A stretch of DNA of 64,000 nucleotides from Bacillus sp. PAMC26568 (GCF_014235785.1 NZ_CP060137.1:3472001-3536000), one strand, 5' to 3'; counted from the stretch's first letter, positions 38,616 through 47,571 are shown. The notes: generated by a model not told the origin, from the letters alone. Program-made: numbers and translations.

Positions 38616-39905
38616 ATGGATGCTTTAGTATTAATGGACAATTTGTGGGTAATCATAGCAGGGATATTAGTCCTGCTCATGCAAGGAGGATTTATTTTAC
38701 TGGAAGCAGGATCTACACGAATGAAGAACGCTGGCCATATTGCCGGAAAAACAATCTTTACAATCGGCATTGCCTCTCTTGTCTTCTGGGCTGTCGGTTA
38801 CGGATTTATTTATGGAGATGGAAATAAATTCATCGGCTTATCAAGTTTCTTTTACGGTGATTCATCTCCTGCCGAGGATGGATTAACAACATCTGTTGAT
38901 TTCTTTTTCCAGCTGGCATTCGCAGCAATAGCGTTAACCATTGCGTTTGGCGGCTTTGCTGAACGGGCTAAATTATCTGCCTACGTTATTTTCGCAGTGT
39001 TATTCTCCGCACTGGTCTACCCAGTAGTCGCACACTGGATTTGGGGGAGCGGCTGGCTGAAAGATTTCGGCAAACAGGATTTTGCCGGATCTACTGTTGT
39101 TCATTTGACAGGGGCAATGGCGGCATTGGCAGCTACAATCATTTTAAAACCAAGACTCGGAAAATATGGAAAAAACGGAACGATGAATCAGTTATCGGGA
39201 CATAATCAAGTATATACTGCGCTGGGTGTCTTAATCCTTTGGGTAGGATGGTTCGGATTTAATGCAGGGAGCACATTCGGAGTTGGAGACGGTTTCTTCG
39301 GATATGTAGCTTTGAATACTCAGCTTGCTGCAGCTGCAGGGGCTGTAGCGGCGATGATCATTGTTAGAATGATGACCGGAAAAGCAGATATTCCTACAAC
39401 CTTAAATGGTGCGCTTGCCGGACTTGTCGCGATTACAGCTTCCTGTGCATTTGTTGCTCCTTGGGCAGCTGTTGTCATCGGCATCATTGGCGGAGTCCTT
39501 GTCTATTTCAGCATGAAGCTTTTTGATAAATTAAAAATTGATGATCCTATTTTTGCATTATCTGTTCATGGAGCAGCAGGAATTTGGGGAACTTTATCAA
39601 CAGGATTCTTTGCAACCCCAGAGTTAGCTGAGAGAAATGGCGGATTGGCGGGATTATTCTACGGCGGCGGCTTCACTCAGCTCGGTGTTCAGACACTTGG
39701 CATAGTTTCCAGCGCAGCCTATGCATTCATCGTTTCCTACATTATTTTAAAGATCATGAAGCAAGTGATGGGCAGCATCCGCGTAACGGAAGAAGAGGAA
39801 ATGATGGGACTTGATATGAGTGAACACGGCAGCTATGGATATCCTGAATCATTTGCTCACCTAAATGAGGAAACCTCAGGCAAGAAAACAACAACAACAG
39901 CATAA
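38616..39905 (+). CDS. amt: Ammonium transporter
   Basis: A 429-residue Amt/Rh protein with eleven predicted helices. Family motifs are MQGGFILLEAGSTRMKN at the start, the signature DFAGSTVVHLTGAMAALAA (about 150-168), WVGWFGFNAGSTFG and the helix-10 His region SVHGAAGIWGTLSTG. It conducts ammonium or ammonia inward. B. subtilis nrgA is followed by the PII gene nrgB; here the next 100 bases contain only a terminator, so glnK is absent from the locus. GAGGGAG precedes the ATG. Confidence 0.94.
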   Translation: MDALVLMDNLWVIIAGILVLLMQGGFILLEAGSTRMKNAGHIAGKTIFTIGIASLVFWAVGYGFIYGDGNKFIGLSSFFYGDSSPAEDGLTTSVDFFFQLAFAAIALTIAFGGFAERAKLSAYVIFAVLFSALVYPVVAHWIWGSGWLKDFGKQDFAGSTVVHLTGAMAALAATIILKPRLGKYGKNGTMNQLSGHNQVYTALGVLILWVGWFGFNAGSTFGVGDGFFGYVALNTQLAAAAGAVAAMIIVRMMTGKADIPTTLNGALAGLVAITASCAFVAPWAAVVIGIIGGVLVYFSMKLFDKLKIDDPIFALSVHGAAGIWGTLSTGFFATPELAERNGGLAGLFYGGGFTQLGVQTLGIVSSAAYAFIVSYIILKIMKQVMGSIRVTEEEEMMGLDMSEHGSYGYPESFAHLNEETSGKKTTTTA

Positions 39906-40011
39906 TAGGGTAAAATCTCTTGGCTCCCAACGGATATACCCGGGTTTGATCTAATCATTGGAAATTATGTACGATATTTTTTCCGGCAGTTTCCAAGAAA
40001 GCCTGCCCATA

Positions 40012-40224
40012 TTACCATATTAGAAAAAGCACTGCGGAATTCACCTGCAGTGCTTTTTGCTGTGCAAGCGCATGGATTCTTGTGAATTCATAGGAGGTTC
40101 CATATAATCGAGGAAAAAAACCAAAAGCCGTTAAGGCTGCTGTCGTAATGACTGGAAGCCAAAGCTTGCTAATAAGCGCTAAAAGAATAAACATGGCTTG
40201 ATTCAAGATGAACACGAGAATCAT
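40012..40224 (-). other. Doubtful small hydrophobic reading frame
   Basis: A 70-codon frame with a hydrophobic first half (FILNQAMFILLALISKLW) and a more polar second half. It lacks a ribosome site, and its 3' end runs through the terminator at 40024-40058. It may be a fragment of a lost membrane protein gene or chance; I do not count it as a gene. Confidence 0.2.
40024..40058. terminator. Bidirectional terminator after amt
   Basis: AAAAAGCACTGC/GCAGTGCTTTTT hairpin with loop GGAATTCACCT. Confidence 0.88.
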
Positions 40225-40259
40225 TCGATTGTGCCAATAGGAGACCTTTACAGCATAAG

Positions 40260-40287
40260 AAAACGCTTGAAATCACCCAAGCGTTTT
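40260..40287 (-). terminator. Terminator of metQ
   Basis: AAAACGCTTG/CAAGCGTTTT hairpin 14 bases beyond the metQ stop. Confidence 0.8.
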
Positions 40288-40300
40288 CTAGAGTTACTGC

Positions 40301-41119
40301 CTATTTCTGATTCTCCATCCATTCAGGCTTTCCAAATCCTTCGAATTTTTCATCGATTGTTTTCTCAAATTCTTCTGATTCAACAACCTCTTTAATATCT
40401 TTGGCAAGCTCTGAATTAACATCTTTCGTATTCATCACCACGCGGTTGCGGTGCACATCGTTCATATCTTCAAGTTTGACGGCATCCGCCAGATTCATTT
40501 TGGCAGCTAAGGCGAAGTTCCCCGGCACTGCAGATAAATCCGTATCTTCCACCGCTCTTGGTAATTGAGCAGCTTCAACAGGAACAAATTTTAAATTTTG
40601 CGGATTATCTGTTACATCTTTTTCCGACACTTGAATGGCCTTTACATTCTCATTCAGCTTTATTAATCCGGCACCCTTCAAGATCTGAAGTGCACGGGCT
40701 GCGTTTGTTGGATCATTAGGAATTGCTACAGTTGCCCCTTCTTTCACTTCCTCAAGTGATTTCACCTTGTCTGAATAGATTCCCATTGGAGCAGTAGGGA
40801 CGGTAATGACCTCAGATAAATCAAGTTTACTTTGTTTCGCAAACGTTTCCATATAGATCTTATGCTGAAAAAGGTTGGCATCAAGTTCACCATTTCCTAA
40901 AGCCTGATTTGGCTGAATATAATCATTGAATTGCACCACTTCAACGTCGTATCCCTTTTTTTCAAGGCCCGGCTTAATTGCAAGTTCAACCATGTCTGTG
41001 TACGGACCAGCTGAGGATCCAATTTTGATGCTCTTCTTTTCCCCGGAAGTTTCTGCTGCACCACAAGCAGATAATACTCCGATTGCAAGTACGATAAGTG
41101 CTAAAAGTGTCTTTTTCAT
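40301..41119 (-). CDS. metQ: Methionine-binding lipoprotein MetQ (NlpA family)
   Basis: A 272-residue lipoprotein with lipobox LSAC in VLAIGVLSACGAAETSGEKK. The NlpA fold is clear: IKIGSSAGPYTDMVELAIKP, VVQFNDYIQPNQALGNGELD, NLFQHKIYMETF, VAIPNDPTNAARAL and AVPGNFALAAKMN. It should bind L- or D-methionine for the MetNP importer. No metN or metP gene is beside it, so it is an orphan binding protein. A complete SAM-I riboswitch on the same strand directly upstream supports methionine as the ligand and repression when SAM is plentiful. Start follows GGAGGAG. Confidence 0.93.
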   Translation of the reverse strand: MKKTLLALIVLAIGVLSACGAAETSGEKKSIKIGSSAGPYTDMVELAIKPGLEKKGYDVEVVQFNDYIQPNQALGNGELDANLFQHKIYMETFAKQSKLDLSEVITVPTAPMGIYSDKVKSLEEVKEGATVAIPNDPTNAARALQILKGAGLIKLNENVKAIQVSEKDVTDNPQNLKFVPVEAAQLPRAVEDTDLSAVPGNFALAAKMNLADAVKLEDMNDVHRNRVVMNTKDVNSELAKDIKEVVESEEFEKTIDEKFEGFGKPEWMENQK

Positions 41120-41151
41120 GTCTGTTTCTCCTCCATTTTTCCTGTGAACAC

Positions 41152-41306
41152 AAAAAATTCCTCTTTCATTCAGAAAGAGGAATCGTATGTATCACGACTT
41201 ATCTTCCAGAATGAATTCATTGTCATTCTGCAGGATTTAGCACCGTTCCCATTAAAGGAGGTTGCCGGACTTCACAGGGTCTGTTCCCTCAGTCACTCTT
41301 GATAAG
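41152..41306 (-). ncRNA. SAM-I (S-box) riboswitch for metQ
   Basis: On the minus strand the aptamer is 41306-41198, with P1 arms CTTATC and GATAAG. Diagnostic blocks are AAGAGTGACTGAGGGAACAG, CCCTGTGAAGTCCGGCAACC and GGTGCTAAATCCTGCAGA. A terminator ATTCCTCTTT/AAAGAGGAAT with a T6 tail (41152-41183) follows. Confidence 0.96.
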
Positions 41307-41332
41307 CAAACTATTAAATTTAGAATAAAACA

Positions 41333-41362
41333 ATCTTATCTTCTAACCTGTGTTTTTGTCAA
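41333..41362 (-). promoter_or_regulatory. Promoter of the metQ S-box transcript
   Basis: On the minus strand TTGACA (41362-41357), 18-base spacer, TAAGAT (41338-41333), about 30 bases before the aptamer. Confidence 0.75.
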
Positions 41363-41429
41363 CTACTATTTCAAGCGGATTAATCGGGTATCGATTGAAG
41401 AAATGCAACCCGCTGAAAATGAACGAATT

Positions 41430-41705
41430 TTAGCCAAGAAATAATAAAAATGTTAATAGCCATATAAATCCAAGAGCAAAATCTAATAGAATCCGCCTCT
41501 TATTTTCCCTTTTGATGACACTTTCAATTCCATCTAGTATTGAACCTATTCCTGATGCAAGAAATAAAAAATTCAAATAGTAAAAATTGAACCCCTTAGT
41601 TAGTCCTATTATTAGAATGAAGACCATTAGGATCAGGATCAAATATCTGATCGTGATAAATGGTTTTGTGCTTGGACTTTCCCTTTTTTCAAAAAACACC
41701 CCCAC
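41430..41705 (-). CDS. Small membrane protein, DUF4181-like
   Basis: About 91 residues from a GTG at 41705, nine bases after AGGTGG. Three hydrophobic segments are separated by basic loops: LILILMVFILIIGLT, NFYYLNFLFLASGIGSILDG and LLDFALGFIWLLTFLLFLG. The layout resembles the DUF4181 protein at 49327, so it may be a distant paralogue. The open frame reaches further upstream to 41753 and would then overlap amj by 8 bases. The function is unknown. Confidence 0.55.
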   Translation of the reverse strand: MGVFFEKRESPSTKPFITIRYLILILMVFILIIGLTKGFNFYYLNFLFLASGIGSILDGIESVIKRENKRRILLDFALGFIWLLTFLLFLG

Positions 41706-41745
41706 TACAATACACCACCTAATCCATCCTGCCATACAACCAACC

Positions 41746-42561
41746 CTAAACAATAAATTTGGTTAGCCAAGCCACATAATTCGCTCCTGGAATAAATAAA
41801 AGCTGTGCAAGAACCGTCCCTAATAGTCTAGACGTAACCATCATTAATGAAATGCCTTTTAGTCTCGAGTAACTCCCTTTATTATTTACCACATCATCAG
41901 CTAATACTGAAATCTTGGGATCTATTAAAATGACAAGAAGGATGGTTGCTATTCCATTAATTAGTCCAGATGCCATTATTGCCGTTGATGATCGGTCAGG
42001 CACTAATAAAGCTGCATATAAAGCTGATAAAACCCCTATTGTATAAATAGAAGTGATTATCATATTAAGAATGAAGAGCTTCACTGGAATATTCTTAAGA
42101 TTAATTGCCATAAAATAACTCATTTTTGGTACATGAATATGCTTTATTCCTCTTTTAATATATTCAAAAGATAATCCTTTTTTTACTAATAACGGGATAG
42201 AACCTCTAGCCTCAGATAAGTGAATGATTGCTCTGGAAAACAAGGCTATGAAAGTTGGCAGAAATAGAATACCGAGAAAGGTTCCTGCTGTCGATGAAGC
42301 AATTAGGACTCTATATTGATTTTCCACATAAAGAAGAGTATTTTCCTGCGGCGCTAAATCAACAAGACTTCCTGTAAACGGCTGCTGCATCATATTTGCC
42401 ATTCTTGAAACGATCACCATCAAATTGAACAATGAAAGGGCAGAAGCTATCATTTTCACTCTTGCTCCAGAAAGTCTTACAGCATATGCTAATGTTTCAA
42501 TACAATGGATTATTAAAATGAACACTGAGATAAATAATACTCTATCTGTGAAGTAATCCAA
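41746..42561 (-). CDS. amj: Lipid II flippase Amj
   Basis: A 271-residue membrane protein with about six to eight helices. The opening IHCIETLAYAVRLSGARVKM and NLMVIVSRMANMMQQPFTGS are characteristic of Amj (YdaH), which flips lipid II across the membrane and can replace MurJ in B. subtilis, where sigma-M induces it under envelope stress. The start appears to be TTG with a weak ribosome site. No sigma-M promoter was recognised upstream, so regulation here is open. Confidence 0.9.
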   Translation of the reverse strand: MDYFTDRVLFISVFILIIHCIETLAYAVRLSGARVKMIASALSLFNLMVIVSRMANMMQQPFTGSLVDLAPQENTLLYVENQYRVLIASSTAGTFLGILFLPTFIALFSRAIIHLSEARGSIPLLVKKGLSFEYIKRGIKHIHVPKMSYFMAINLKNIPVKLFILNMIITSIYTIGVLSALYAALLVPDRSSTAIMASGLINGIATILLVILIDPKISVLADDVVNNKGSYSRLKGISLMMVTSRLLGTVLAQLLFIPGANYVAWLTKFIV

Positions 42562-42678
42562 TTTATCAACCTACTCTTAATCGTCATAATTTCAATTATA
42601 AACCACAAATCCAGCTATTTCGTTAAAAGCATTTTTCTTTATGGAAAAAGCCGCCTGTTGAGCAAGAAACATGATCGT

Positions 42679-43137
42679 TCATAAAAAAAGGCAAAATACC
42701 TCCTCCCCACCATAAGAATCCCCAGTTTCTACAAAACCAAAGCTCTTATATAATTCCTTTGCGTTATGATTATCTTTATAAACCGTTAAACGAATTTCTT
42801 TGCATTGAGTAAATCTATTGTTTATCCACTTCACAATCTCTGCAAGTGCAGCCTTGCCATATCCTTTTCCTTGATGCTTTTCATCAATAATAAATCCATT
42901 TATCCAAAACATGTTACTGGTCTTTTCTTCATAAGCATGCATGACGAAACCAACTATTTGTTCCTGGTCATATATAGCAAATGGAAGATATTCTACATTT
43001 TCACCGTCTGGTTTTATGTAAACCTTAGCAAGAGACACGGCAACTGTGGGAACAAAATTACTTTGATTTTCTTTTACTTTTAGATTTAAAGCCTTCTCCC
43101 AATTTTCTCTGGTAACAAGTTTTAGCTGTACTTTCAT
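42679..43137 (-). CDS. GNAT acetyltransferase, diamine/spermidine type (BltD-like)
   Basis: A 152-residue GNAT enzyme. The acetyl-CoA loop is in IDEKHQGKGYGKAALAEIVK (about 90-109), followed by RLTVYKDNHNAKELYKSFGF and the end VETGDSYGGEEVFCLF. The N-terminal KLVTRENWEKALNLKVKENQ fits the BltD/SpeG-like polyamine acetyltransferases. Exact substrate is unproven. It is monocistronic as far as can be seen. Confidence 0.85.
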   Translation of the reverse strand: MKVQLKLVTRENWEKALNLKVKENQSNFVPTVAVSLAKVYIKPDGENVEYLPFAIYDQEQIVGFVMHAYEEKTSNMFWINGFIIDEKHQGKGYGKAALAEIVKWINNRFTQCKEIRLTVYKDNHNAKELYKSFGFVETGDSYGGEEVFCLFL

Positions 43138-43173
43138 AATTTTTCACCTCTGATAAAAGATTTTAGTAGCTTC

Positions 43174-43552
43174 TCACCACTTAAATATTTCTTCAAAAAA
43201 ATAAGATTCCCTTCTTTGGCTGATCTCTCCTGAAAACCGCACGGTAAATGTGGCCTGCTGCTTTTACTGGAGCACGTGCATGAAGCGGGTATTCATTTAT
43301 TGTTTTCATCGCTTTGTCATAGTTCCCTTCGGCTTCTGCAGCAAGATGTTCCCATACTCGAATAAACTCTGAAGTTACTTGCCTCTGCTTTAAGTCTCGC
43401 TCATGATAGTGATAACGTGACATAACATCCATCGGCAAATAGAAACGATCTCGTCCAAGATCTTCTCCTGCATCTCGCGGGATATTGGTCAGCTGCATTC
43501 CAAGCCGAGTGCAGCAAAAAGAGCCTGGCATGATCCGCTAGACTCTAATTCA
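43174..43552 (-). pseudogene. yisP: Decayed yisP (phytoene/squalene synthase family) fragment
   Basis: The middle frame reads GMQLTNIPRDAGEDLGRDRF then YLP, the second Asp-rich motif of head-to-head prenyl synthases, and continues FIRVWEHLAAEAEGNYDKAM and HIYRAVF. Immediately upstream the homologous sequence is in another frame (CQALFAALGL), so there is a frameshift near 43500. Past IYRAVF another shift gives REISQRRESYFFEEIFKW ending at 43174. The N-terminal half, including the first Asp-rich motif, is missing. B. subtilis yisP lies close to asnO, as this remnant does. Confidence 0.8.
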
Positions 43553-44404
43553 TTACTTAACAGCTATTGAAAAACTTAAGACTTCATCCTCCCATATCAG
43601 GTTTCCTTTCATGACTTGGGCTTTAAGACCATAAGGAATGACCAATTTATTATCAACCAGTCCAATTTTCTTAACCTTTGCTCCTTCTAAATAGAAAAAC
43701 TCATAGGAGGGCTCTTCAATCCGGTTAGTAATTTCAAACTCCACTGTGTTTGCATAATAGCTGTCTACTATGTCAAGATTTGCTCCTGCTTCCGGGAGTT
43801 TATATGGTGCACGGTCAGCCTGGCATTCCTTCTCTTCCTGTTTACAATGCACAGGGCTGATGTTTTTTATAGATGATTCATTCCAGATTAAGGTCAGTCC
43901 CGGAGGCAGGTTTTTATCGATTGCATCTGCTTCAATTAGATTGGCATCTTGGTTTGGGAAAAACCAAAGAATCGGTGCAGAAATAACCAAAATAAGGAGC
44001 AGAACTGAAACAGCGCTCCATAATTTATTGGTTTTGCGAGTATGTTCGTTTTGGAATATGAAAACTTCATCACCAATGAAAAACAGGAATCCCGCTACAA
44101 ATGTTAAAATAACGAAAAAAAACAATATTTTAAATAAAAGGATGCCAATAATTACTGAAGATCCAATATGGATTACGAAGTTTATCGCCATTCGGCTATC
44201 TTCCATGTCGCGTACAATGAAGTAAGCTAAAATGCTTACAGGAAGACCTAGCATAAAGATAAATATACTAATAAATATAAAGAGGGAGGTCAATTCACTA
44301 AATAACCCATGGAAGGTATTAGATTGCATAAGGACTGATATAAAAAAAATGATATTAATGAATAAAGAGACAGCTGCAGCAATCAATAGTTTTCTTAAAA
44401 GCAT
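43553..44404 (-). CDS. Hypothetical membrane protein with an extracellular C-terminal domain
   Basis: About 283 residues. Four hydrophobic segments in the first 155 residues (such as LLIAAAVSLFINIIFFISVL and VSVLLLILVISAPILWFF) precede a soluble domain of about 125 residues, probably outside the cell. That domain holds a Cys pair (HCKQEEKECQ) that could form a disulfide. I start at ATG 44404, six bases after GAGGTGG; the in-frame GTG at 44413 overlaps that site. I do not recognise the family. It lies between the yisP remnant and asnO and may have displaced the rest of yisP. Confidence 0.75.
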   Translation of the reverse strand: MLLRKLLIAAAVSLFINIIFFISVLMQSNTFHGLFSELTSLFIFISIFIFMLGLPVSILAYFIVRDMEDSRMAINFVIHIGSSVIIGILLFKILFFFVILTFVAGFLFFIGDEVFIFQNEHTRKTNKLWSAVSVLLLILVISAPILWFFPNQDANLIEADAIDKNLPPGLTLIWNESSIKNISPVHCKQEEKECQADRAPYKLPEAGANLDIVDSYYANTVEFEITNRIEEPSYEFFYLEGAKVKKIGLVDNKLVIPYGLKAQVMKGNLIWEDEVLSFSIAVK

Positions 44405-44489
44405 AATATCCACCTCAAAATCAATTCTAGCATATTAAGATAGAAAATTATGGATAACTATTTAAAAAGCCAGCCTGAATGGCTGACTC

Positions 44490-46340
44490 TTATGACTCTT
44501 CAATATTAATCCTGTATTTTTCAAACCAGACATGAATTTGTGCAAGATGGGCTAAAAGCTGCGGGCCAGTCATTAGCTGACCGTACCATGGCACCTGAAA
44601 AGCATTGCCTTCTGATTCGATAATGTCGATTAATGCATTTTTATCAAAGAAAACGTGCAGGGCTGAATCTTGATTTTTCGTCAATGATTGAAGCCATGAC
44701 TTAACGGCTTTCGTATAGTGTGGATGATGCGTTTTTGGATATGGGCTTTTTTTGCGGTACAGTACCTCCTCAGGAAGCACACCTTCTAGTGCTCTACGCA
44801 GGATTCCTTTTTCCCGGTTTCCATGCATTTTCATATCCCATGGAATATTCCAGACATACTCGACAAGTCTGTGATCGGCAAACGGGACTCGAACCTCAAG
44901 ACTTGCCCCCATGCTCATGCGGTCTTTACGGTCAAGCAGGGTGGTCATAAACCAAAGAATATTGAGATAGAAAAGCTGGCGCCTCTTTGATTCTATTTCA
45001 GACTCGCCATCCAGCAAAGGGGTCTCTTTCAAGGTTTCTTGGTATCTCATTTTCACGTATTCTTTTAAATTCAGCTTATGTTGCCAATCAGATCTCAGCA
45101 GACTCATTCTGGCATCTGTTGAGCGCATCCACGGAAACGCATCATCTGACAAATCCTGTGGACGGTGAAACCATGGATATCCTCCAAATATTTCATCTGC
45201 ACATTCTCCAGAGAGCCCAACGACAAAGTCCTTTTTAATTTCCTTGCAGAACCATAAAAGAGAAGAATCAATATCCGCCATTCCAGGCAGGTCCCTGACC
45301 TCAACAGCTTCAGTCAAGTAATCGACCAGCTGCTGCTGCGTGATTATGGAGCTATGATGAACCGTTTGAAAGGTGTCCGTCATTTTCTGAATCCACATAC
45401 CATCTGAATTCGGCTGAAACTCATTCGCTTTAAAAAACTTATCATTATCTTCATAATCAATCGAAAACGTATGCAGGGGACCTTTTCCCTCTTTCTCAAA
45501 AGCCTTGGCAGCGATAGCGGTTATCGCACTCGAATCAAGGCCTCCTGACAGAAAAGTACAAACTGGTACATCTGATACAAGCTGCCGTGTCACTGCGTCT
45601 TTCACTAAAAATCCGACACGATCCACAGTCTCCTCAAAAGAGTCCCGATGATGCTGGCTTTTCACGTTCCAATATCTCCATACTTTCAGTCCTTCTTTTG
45701 AAAAAGTCATGGCATGAGCAGGACGCAGTTCATTTATTCCTTTAAATATTCCAACTCCGGGAGTTCTTGAAGGTCCGAGTCCAAAGACTTCGCTTAAACC
45801 TTCCCGATCAAGCACTGCCTTTTGATCAGGATGTGCAAGGATTGCCTTCAATTCAGATCCAAATAGAAGAGAGGCTTGCTGCTCTGAATAAAAAAGCGGC
45901 TTTACACCCAGCCGATCTCTGGCAATGAATAGTTTTTCCTGTTCAGAATCCCATACGGCAAAAGCAAAAATTCCGTTTAGATGATGAACACACTCTTCTC
46001 CCCACTCCATATAAGAAGTGAGCAGCACCTCTGTATCAGAATGTCCTGCAAAAGTATATCCGCGAGTCAATAATTCGACCCGTATATCTTCTGTGTTATA
46101 GAGCTCCCCGTTATAGCAAATCGTAAACAAATTTTCTGCCTTTTTACGGGTCATCGGCTGTCTTCCGCCCGCGGGATCGACAACTACGAGACGTTTATGG
46201 CCAAAAAGGATGTGCTGCTCGCCCCAAATATTTGTATCATCGGGACCTCTTTTAGATAAACATTCTGCCATATTCGACATCATCTTTTTTTCTTGCCGCA
46301 AATCTTTCTTGTAATGGACCCAGCCAGTTATTCCACACAT
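44490..46340 (-). CDS. asnO: Glutamine-hydrolysing asparagine synthase (AsnO-like)
   Basis: A 616-residue enzyme making asparagine from aspartate, glutamine and ATP. Cys2 of MCGITGW is the glutaminase nucleophile; the ammonia domain shows KRGPDDTN, HKRLVVVDPAGG and CYNGELYN. The synthetase half has the PP-loop LSGGLDSSAI (about 260) and GECADEIFGGYPWF. The length equals B. subtilis AsnO, the sporulation-linked paralogue, and neighbours yisN and yisP support that identity over AsnB. GGGGAG precedes the ATG. Confidence 0.93.
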   Translation of the reverse strand: MCGITGWVHYKKDLRQEKKMMSNMAECLSKRGPDDTNIWGEQHILFGHKRLVVVDPAGGRQPMTRKKAENLFTICYNGELYNTEDIRVELLTRGYTFAGHSDTEVLLTSYMEWGEECVHHLNGIFAFAVWDSEQEKLFIARDRLGVKPLFYSEQQASLLFGSELKAILAHPDQKAVLDREGLSEVFGLGPSRTPGVGIFKGINELRPAHAMTFSKEGLKVWRYWNVKSQHHRDSFEETVDRVGFLVKDAVTRQLVSDVPVCTFLSGGLDSSAITAIAAKAFEKEGKGPLHTFSIDYEDNDKFFKANEFQPNSDGMWIQKMTDTFQTVHHSSIITQQQLVDYLTEAVEVRDLPGMADIDSSLLWFCKEIKKDFVVGLSGECADEIFGGYPWFHRPQDLSDDAFPWMRSTDARMSLLRSDWQHKLNLKEYVKMRYQETLKETPLLDGESEIESKRRQLFYLNILWFMTTLLDRKDRMSMGASLEVRVPFADHRLVEYVWNIPWDMKMHGNREKGILRRALEGVLPEEVLYRKKSPYPKTHHPHYTKAVKSWLQSLTKNQDSALHVFFDKNALIDIIESEGNAFQVPWYGQLMTGPQLLAHLAQIHVWFEKYRINIEES

Positions 46341-46515
46341 CGTCTACCATCTCCCCAATTTAAACAGCCTGATTTTCACTCAGACAGTAAAAGATGTACC
46401 TATCCTATGCTTAACATATGAAGTGTTGATTTGTCCTTATCACGTTTTATTTGCATAAACTTCCTCTCATTTGGCAAAAACGAACAGTAACGATGCTAAT
46501 AAGGAGGCCTTTGTC

Positions 46516-47082
46516 ATGCTTTCAAAAGAAAGACACCATCTGCTCGAACGTCAGGAACGTGCTCATGTGACTGGCATGATTGAAATAGGTGAAGATAACG
46601 AAATTTTATTTTATGATGATATTAATGAAGACGTTTCTCTCTTGCAATTACATCAAAACGAACGCATCGAGATTCTTCTGCATGGCAGCTGGTATGACGG
46701 AACCTATCTTACAGAAGGTCAGATTTTAATTCCTATGGGCAGTCATCAGCTAAAAACCGAAGATACACTCCGTATTAAGAAAAAGGTTCCTTACGCTTTA
46801 GAATATATGCTGAAGGAACTAAGTGATGATTCATTTCTCGCCTTTACAGCTAAACTGAACTCTTTCTCATTTTCTATTTATGATTGCATTTATTGCTATA
46901 ATCAAATGGTTTTTCAAGAGGAGGCAGATGATAAAATAGGAGTTTCTTTCTTTCAATTTGATAATGAAGAGGCAATATGCGGCTTACAGCATCATTTTTC
47001 TAGGGGCAGTAAACAAGAAGACCGGTTTGAATTTACGACTTGTACAGGGAAAAGAGCGCTGCTGACACAAATTCATACGTGA
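46516..47082 (+). CDS. yisN: DUF2777 family protein (YisN-like)
   Basis: A 188-residue soluble protein starting MLSKERHHLLERQERAHVTG. AAGGAGG at 46501 fixes the ATG 46516 start rather than the in-frame TTG at 46471. Acidic and aromatic residues are frequent and a Cys pair occurs in YDCIYCYNQM. It matches what I remember of YisN (DUF2777), whose function is unknown, and its position next to asnO, divergent from it, agrees. Confidence 0.75.
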   Translation: MLSKERHHLLERQERAHVTGMIEIGEDNEILFYDDINEDVSLLQLHQNERIEILLHGSWYDGTYLTEGQILIPMGSHQLKTEDTLRIKKKVPYALEYMLKELSDDSFLAFTAKLNSFSFSIYDCIYCYNQMVFQEEADDKIGVSFFQFDNEEAICGLQHHFSRGSKQEDRFEFTTCTGKRALLTQIHT

Positions 47083-47383
47083 TTTATTTATTTATTGATT
47101 TATTGAGAAGAATAATGTTTGAAGTCTGGCTAATACTAATTCGGCTGCTGACTCCTTTGGGGATGGCAGCTTTTTTGTTTCAAGTTTACTTTAATTACCT
47201 TCTGATTCTATCAAATCATTTGTTGGTAATCTGTAATAGTTCACCTTTCATATACAATTACAAAAGGAACGGTATTTACCAGAAACCTTAAAATCTCAAC
47301 CCTAAATGGAGCTTTTCTAGCTGCCCTTGGCATTTTAATCCCAACACACGATAAAAAGCGCACATATTCAAGCTAGGCAGCCT

Positions 47384-47530
47384 CCCTCAATTCAGAATTT
47401 CCAGGCTTATGATCTGAAAAGCAGCTCTTACTCTCCGCACGACCCGTTTTATCCTCCGGAAACCTGATTTTACTATCCAAAAAGGAGATCTTATTATCCG
47501 AAGCTTCAAATCTCGGAAAATTCCCCTATA
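47384..47530. repeat. Degenerate 21-base-period repeat, locus 4
   Basis: Seven units in exact register begin at 47384, 47405, 47426, 47447, 47468, 47489 and 47510. Examples are TCTTACTCTCCGCACGACC, TTTTACTATCCAAAAAGGA and TCTTATTATCCGAAGCTTC. GGCATTTTAA upstream at 47329 matches a similar stretch before locus 2 (14325). The rest of 47083-47383 shows no supported gene. Confidence 0.75.
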
Positions 47531-47537
47531 ACTAAAT

Positions 47538-47565
47538 AAAAGCCCCTGCGCGAAGCAGGGGCTCA
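47538..47565 (-). terminator. Terminator of yisL
   Basis: AGCCCCTGC/GCAGGGGCT hairpin with an A-rich left flank (T-rich on the minus strand). Confidence 0.88.
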
Positions 47566-47571
47566 TTCAAA

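Noticed and set aside
41262-41444. 60-codon open frame on the plus strand
   Set aside because: It lies across the metQ riboswitch and promoter on the opposite strand; no ribosome site.
47040-47291. 83-codon open frame after yisN
   Set aside because: Overlaps the end of yisN out of frame, with no ribosome site or recognisable family.
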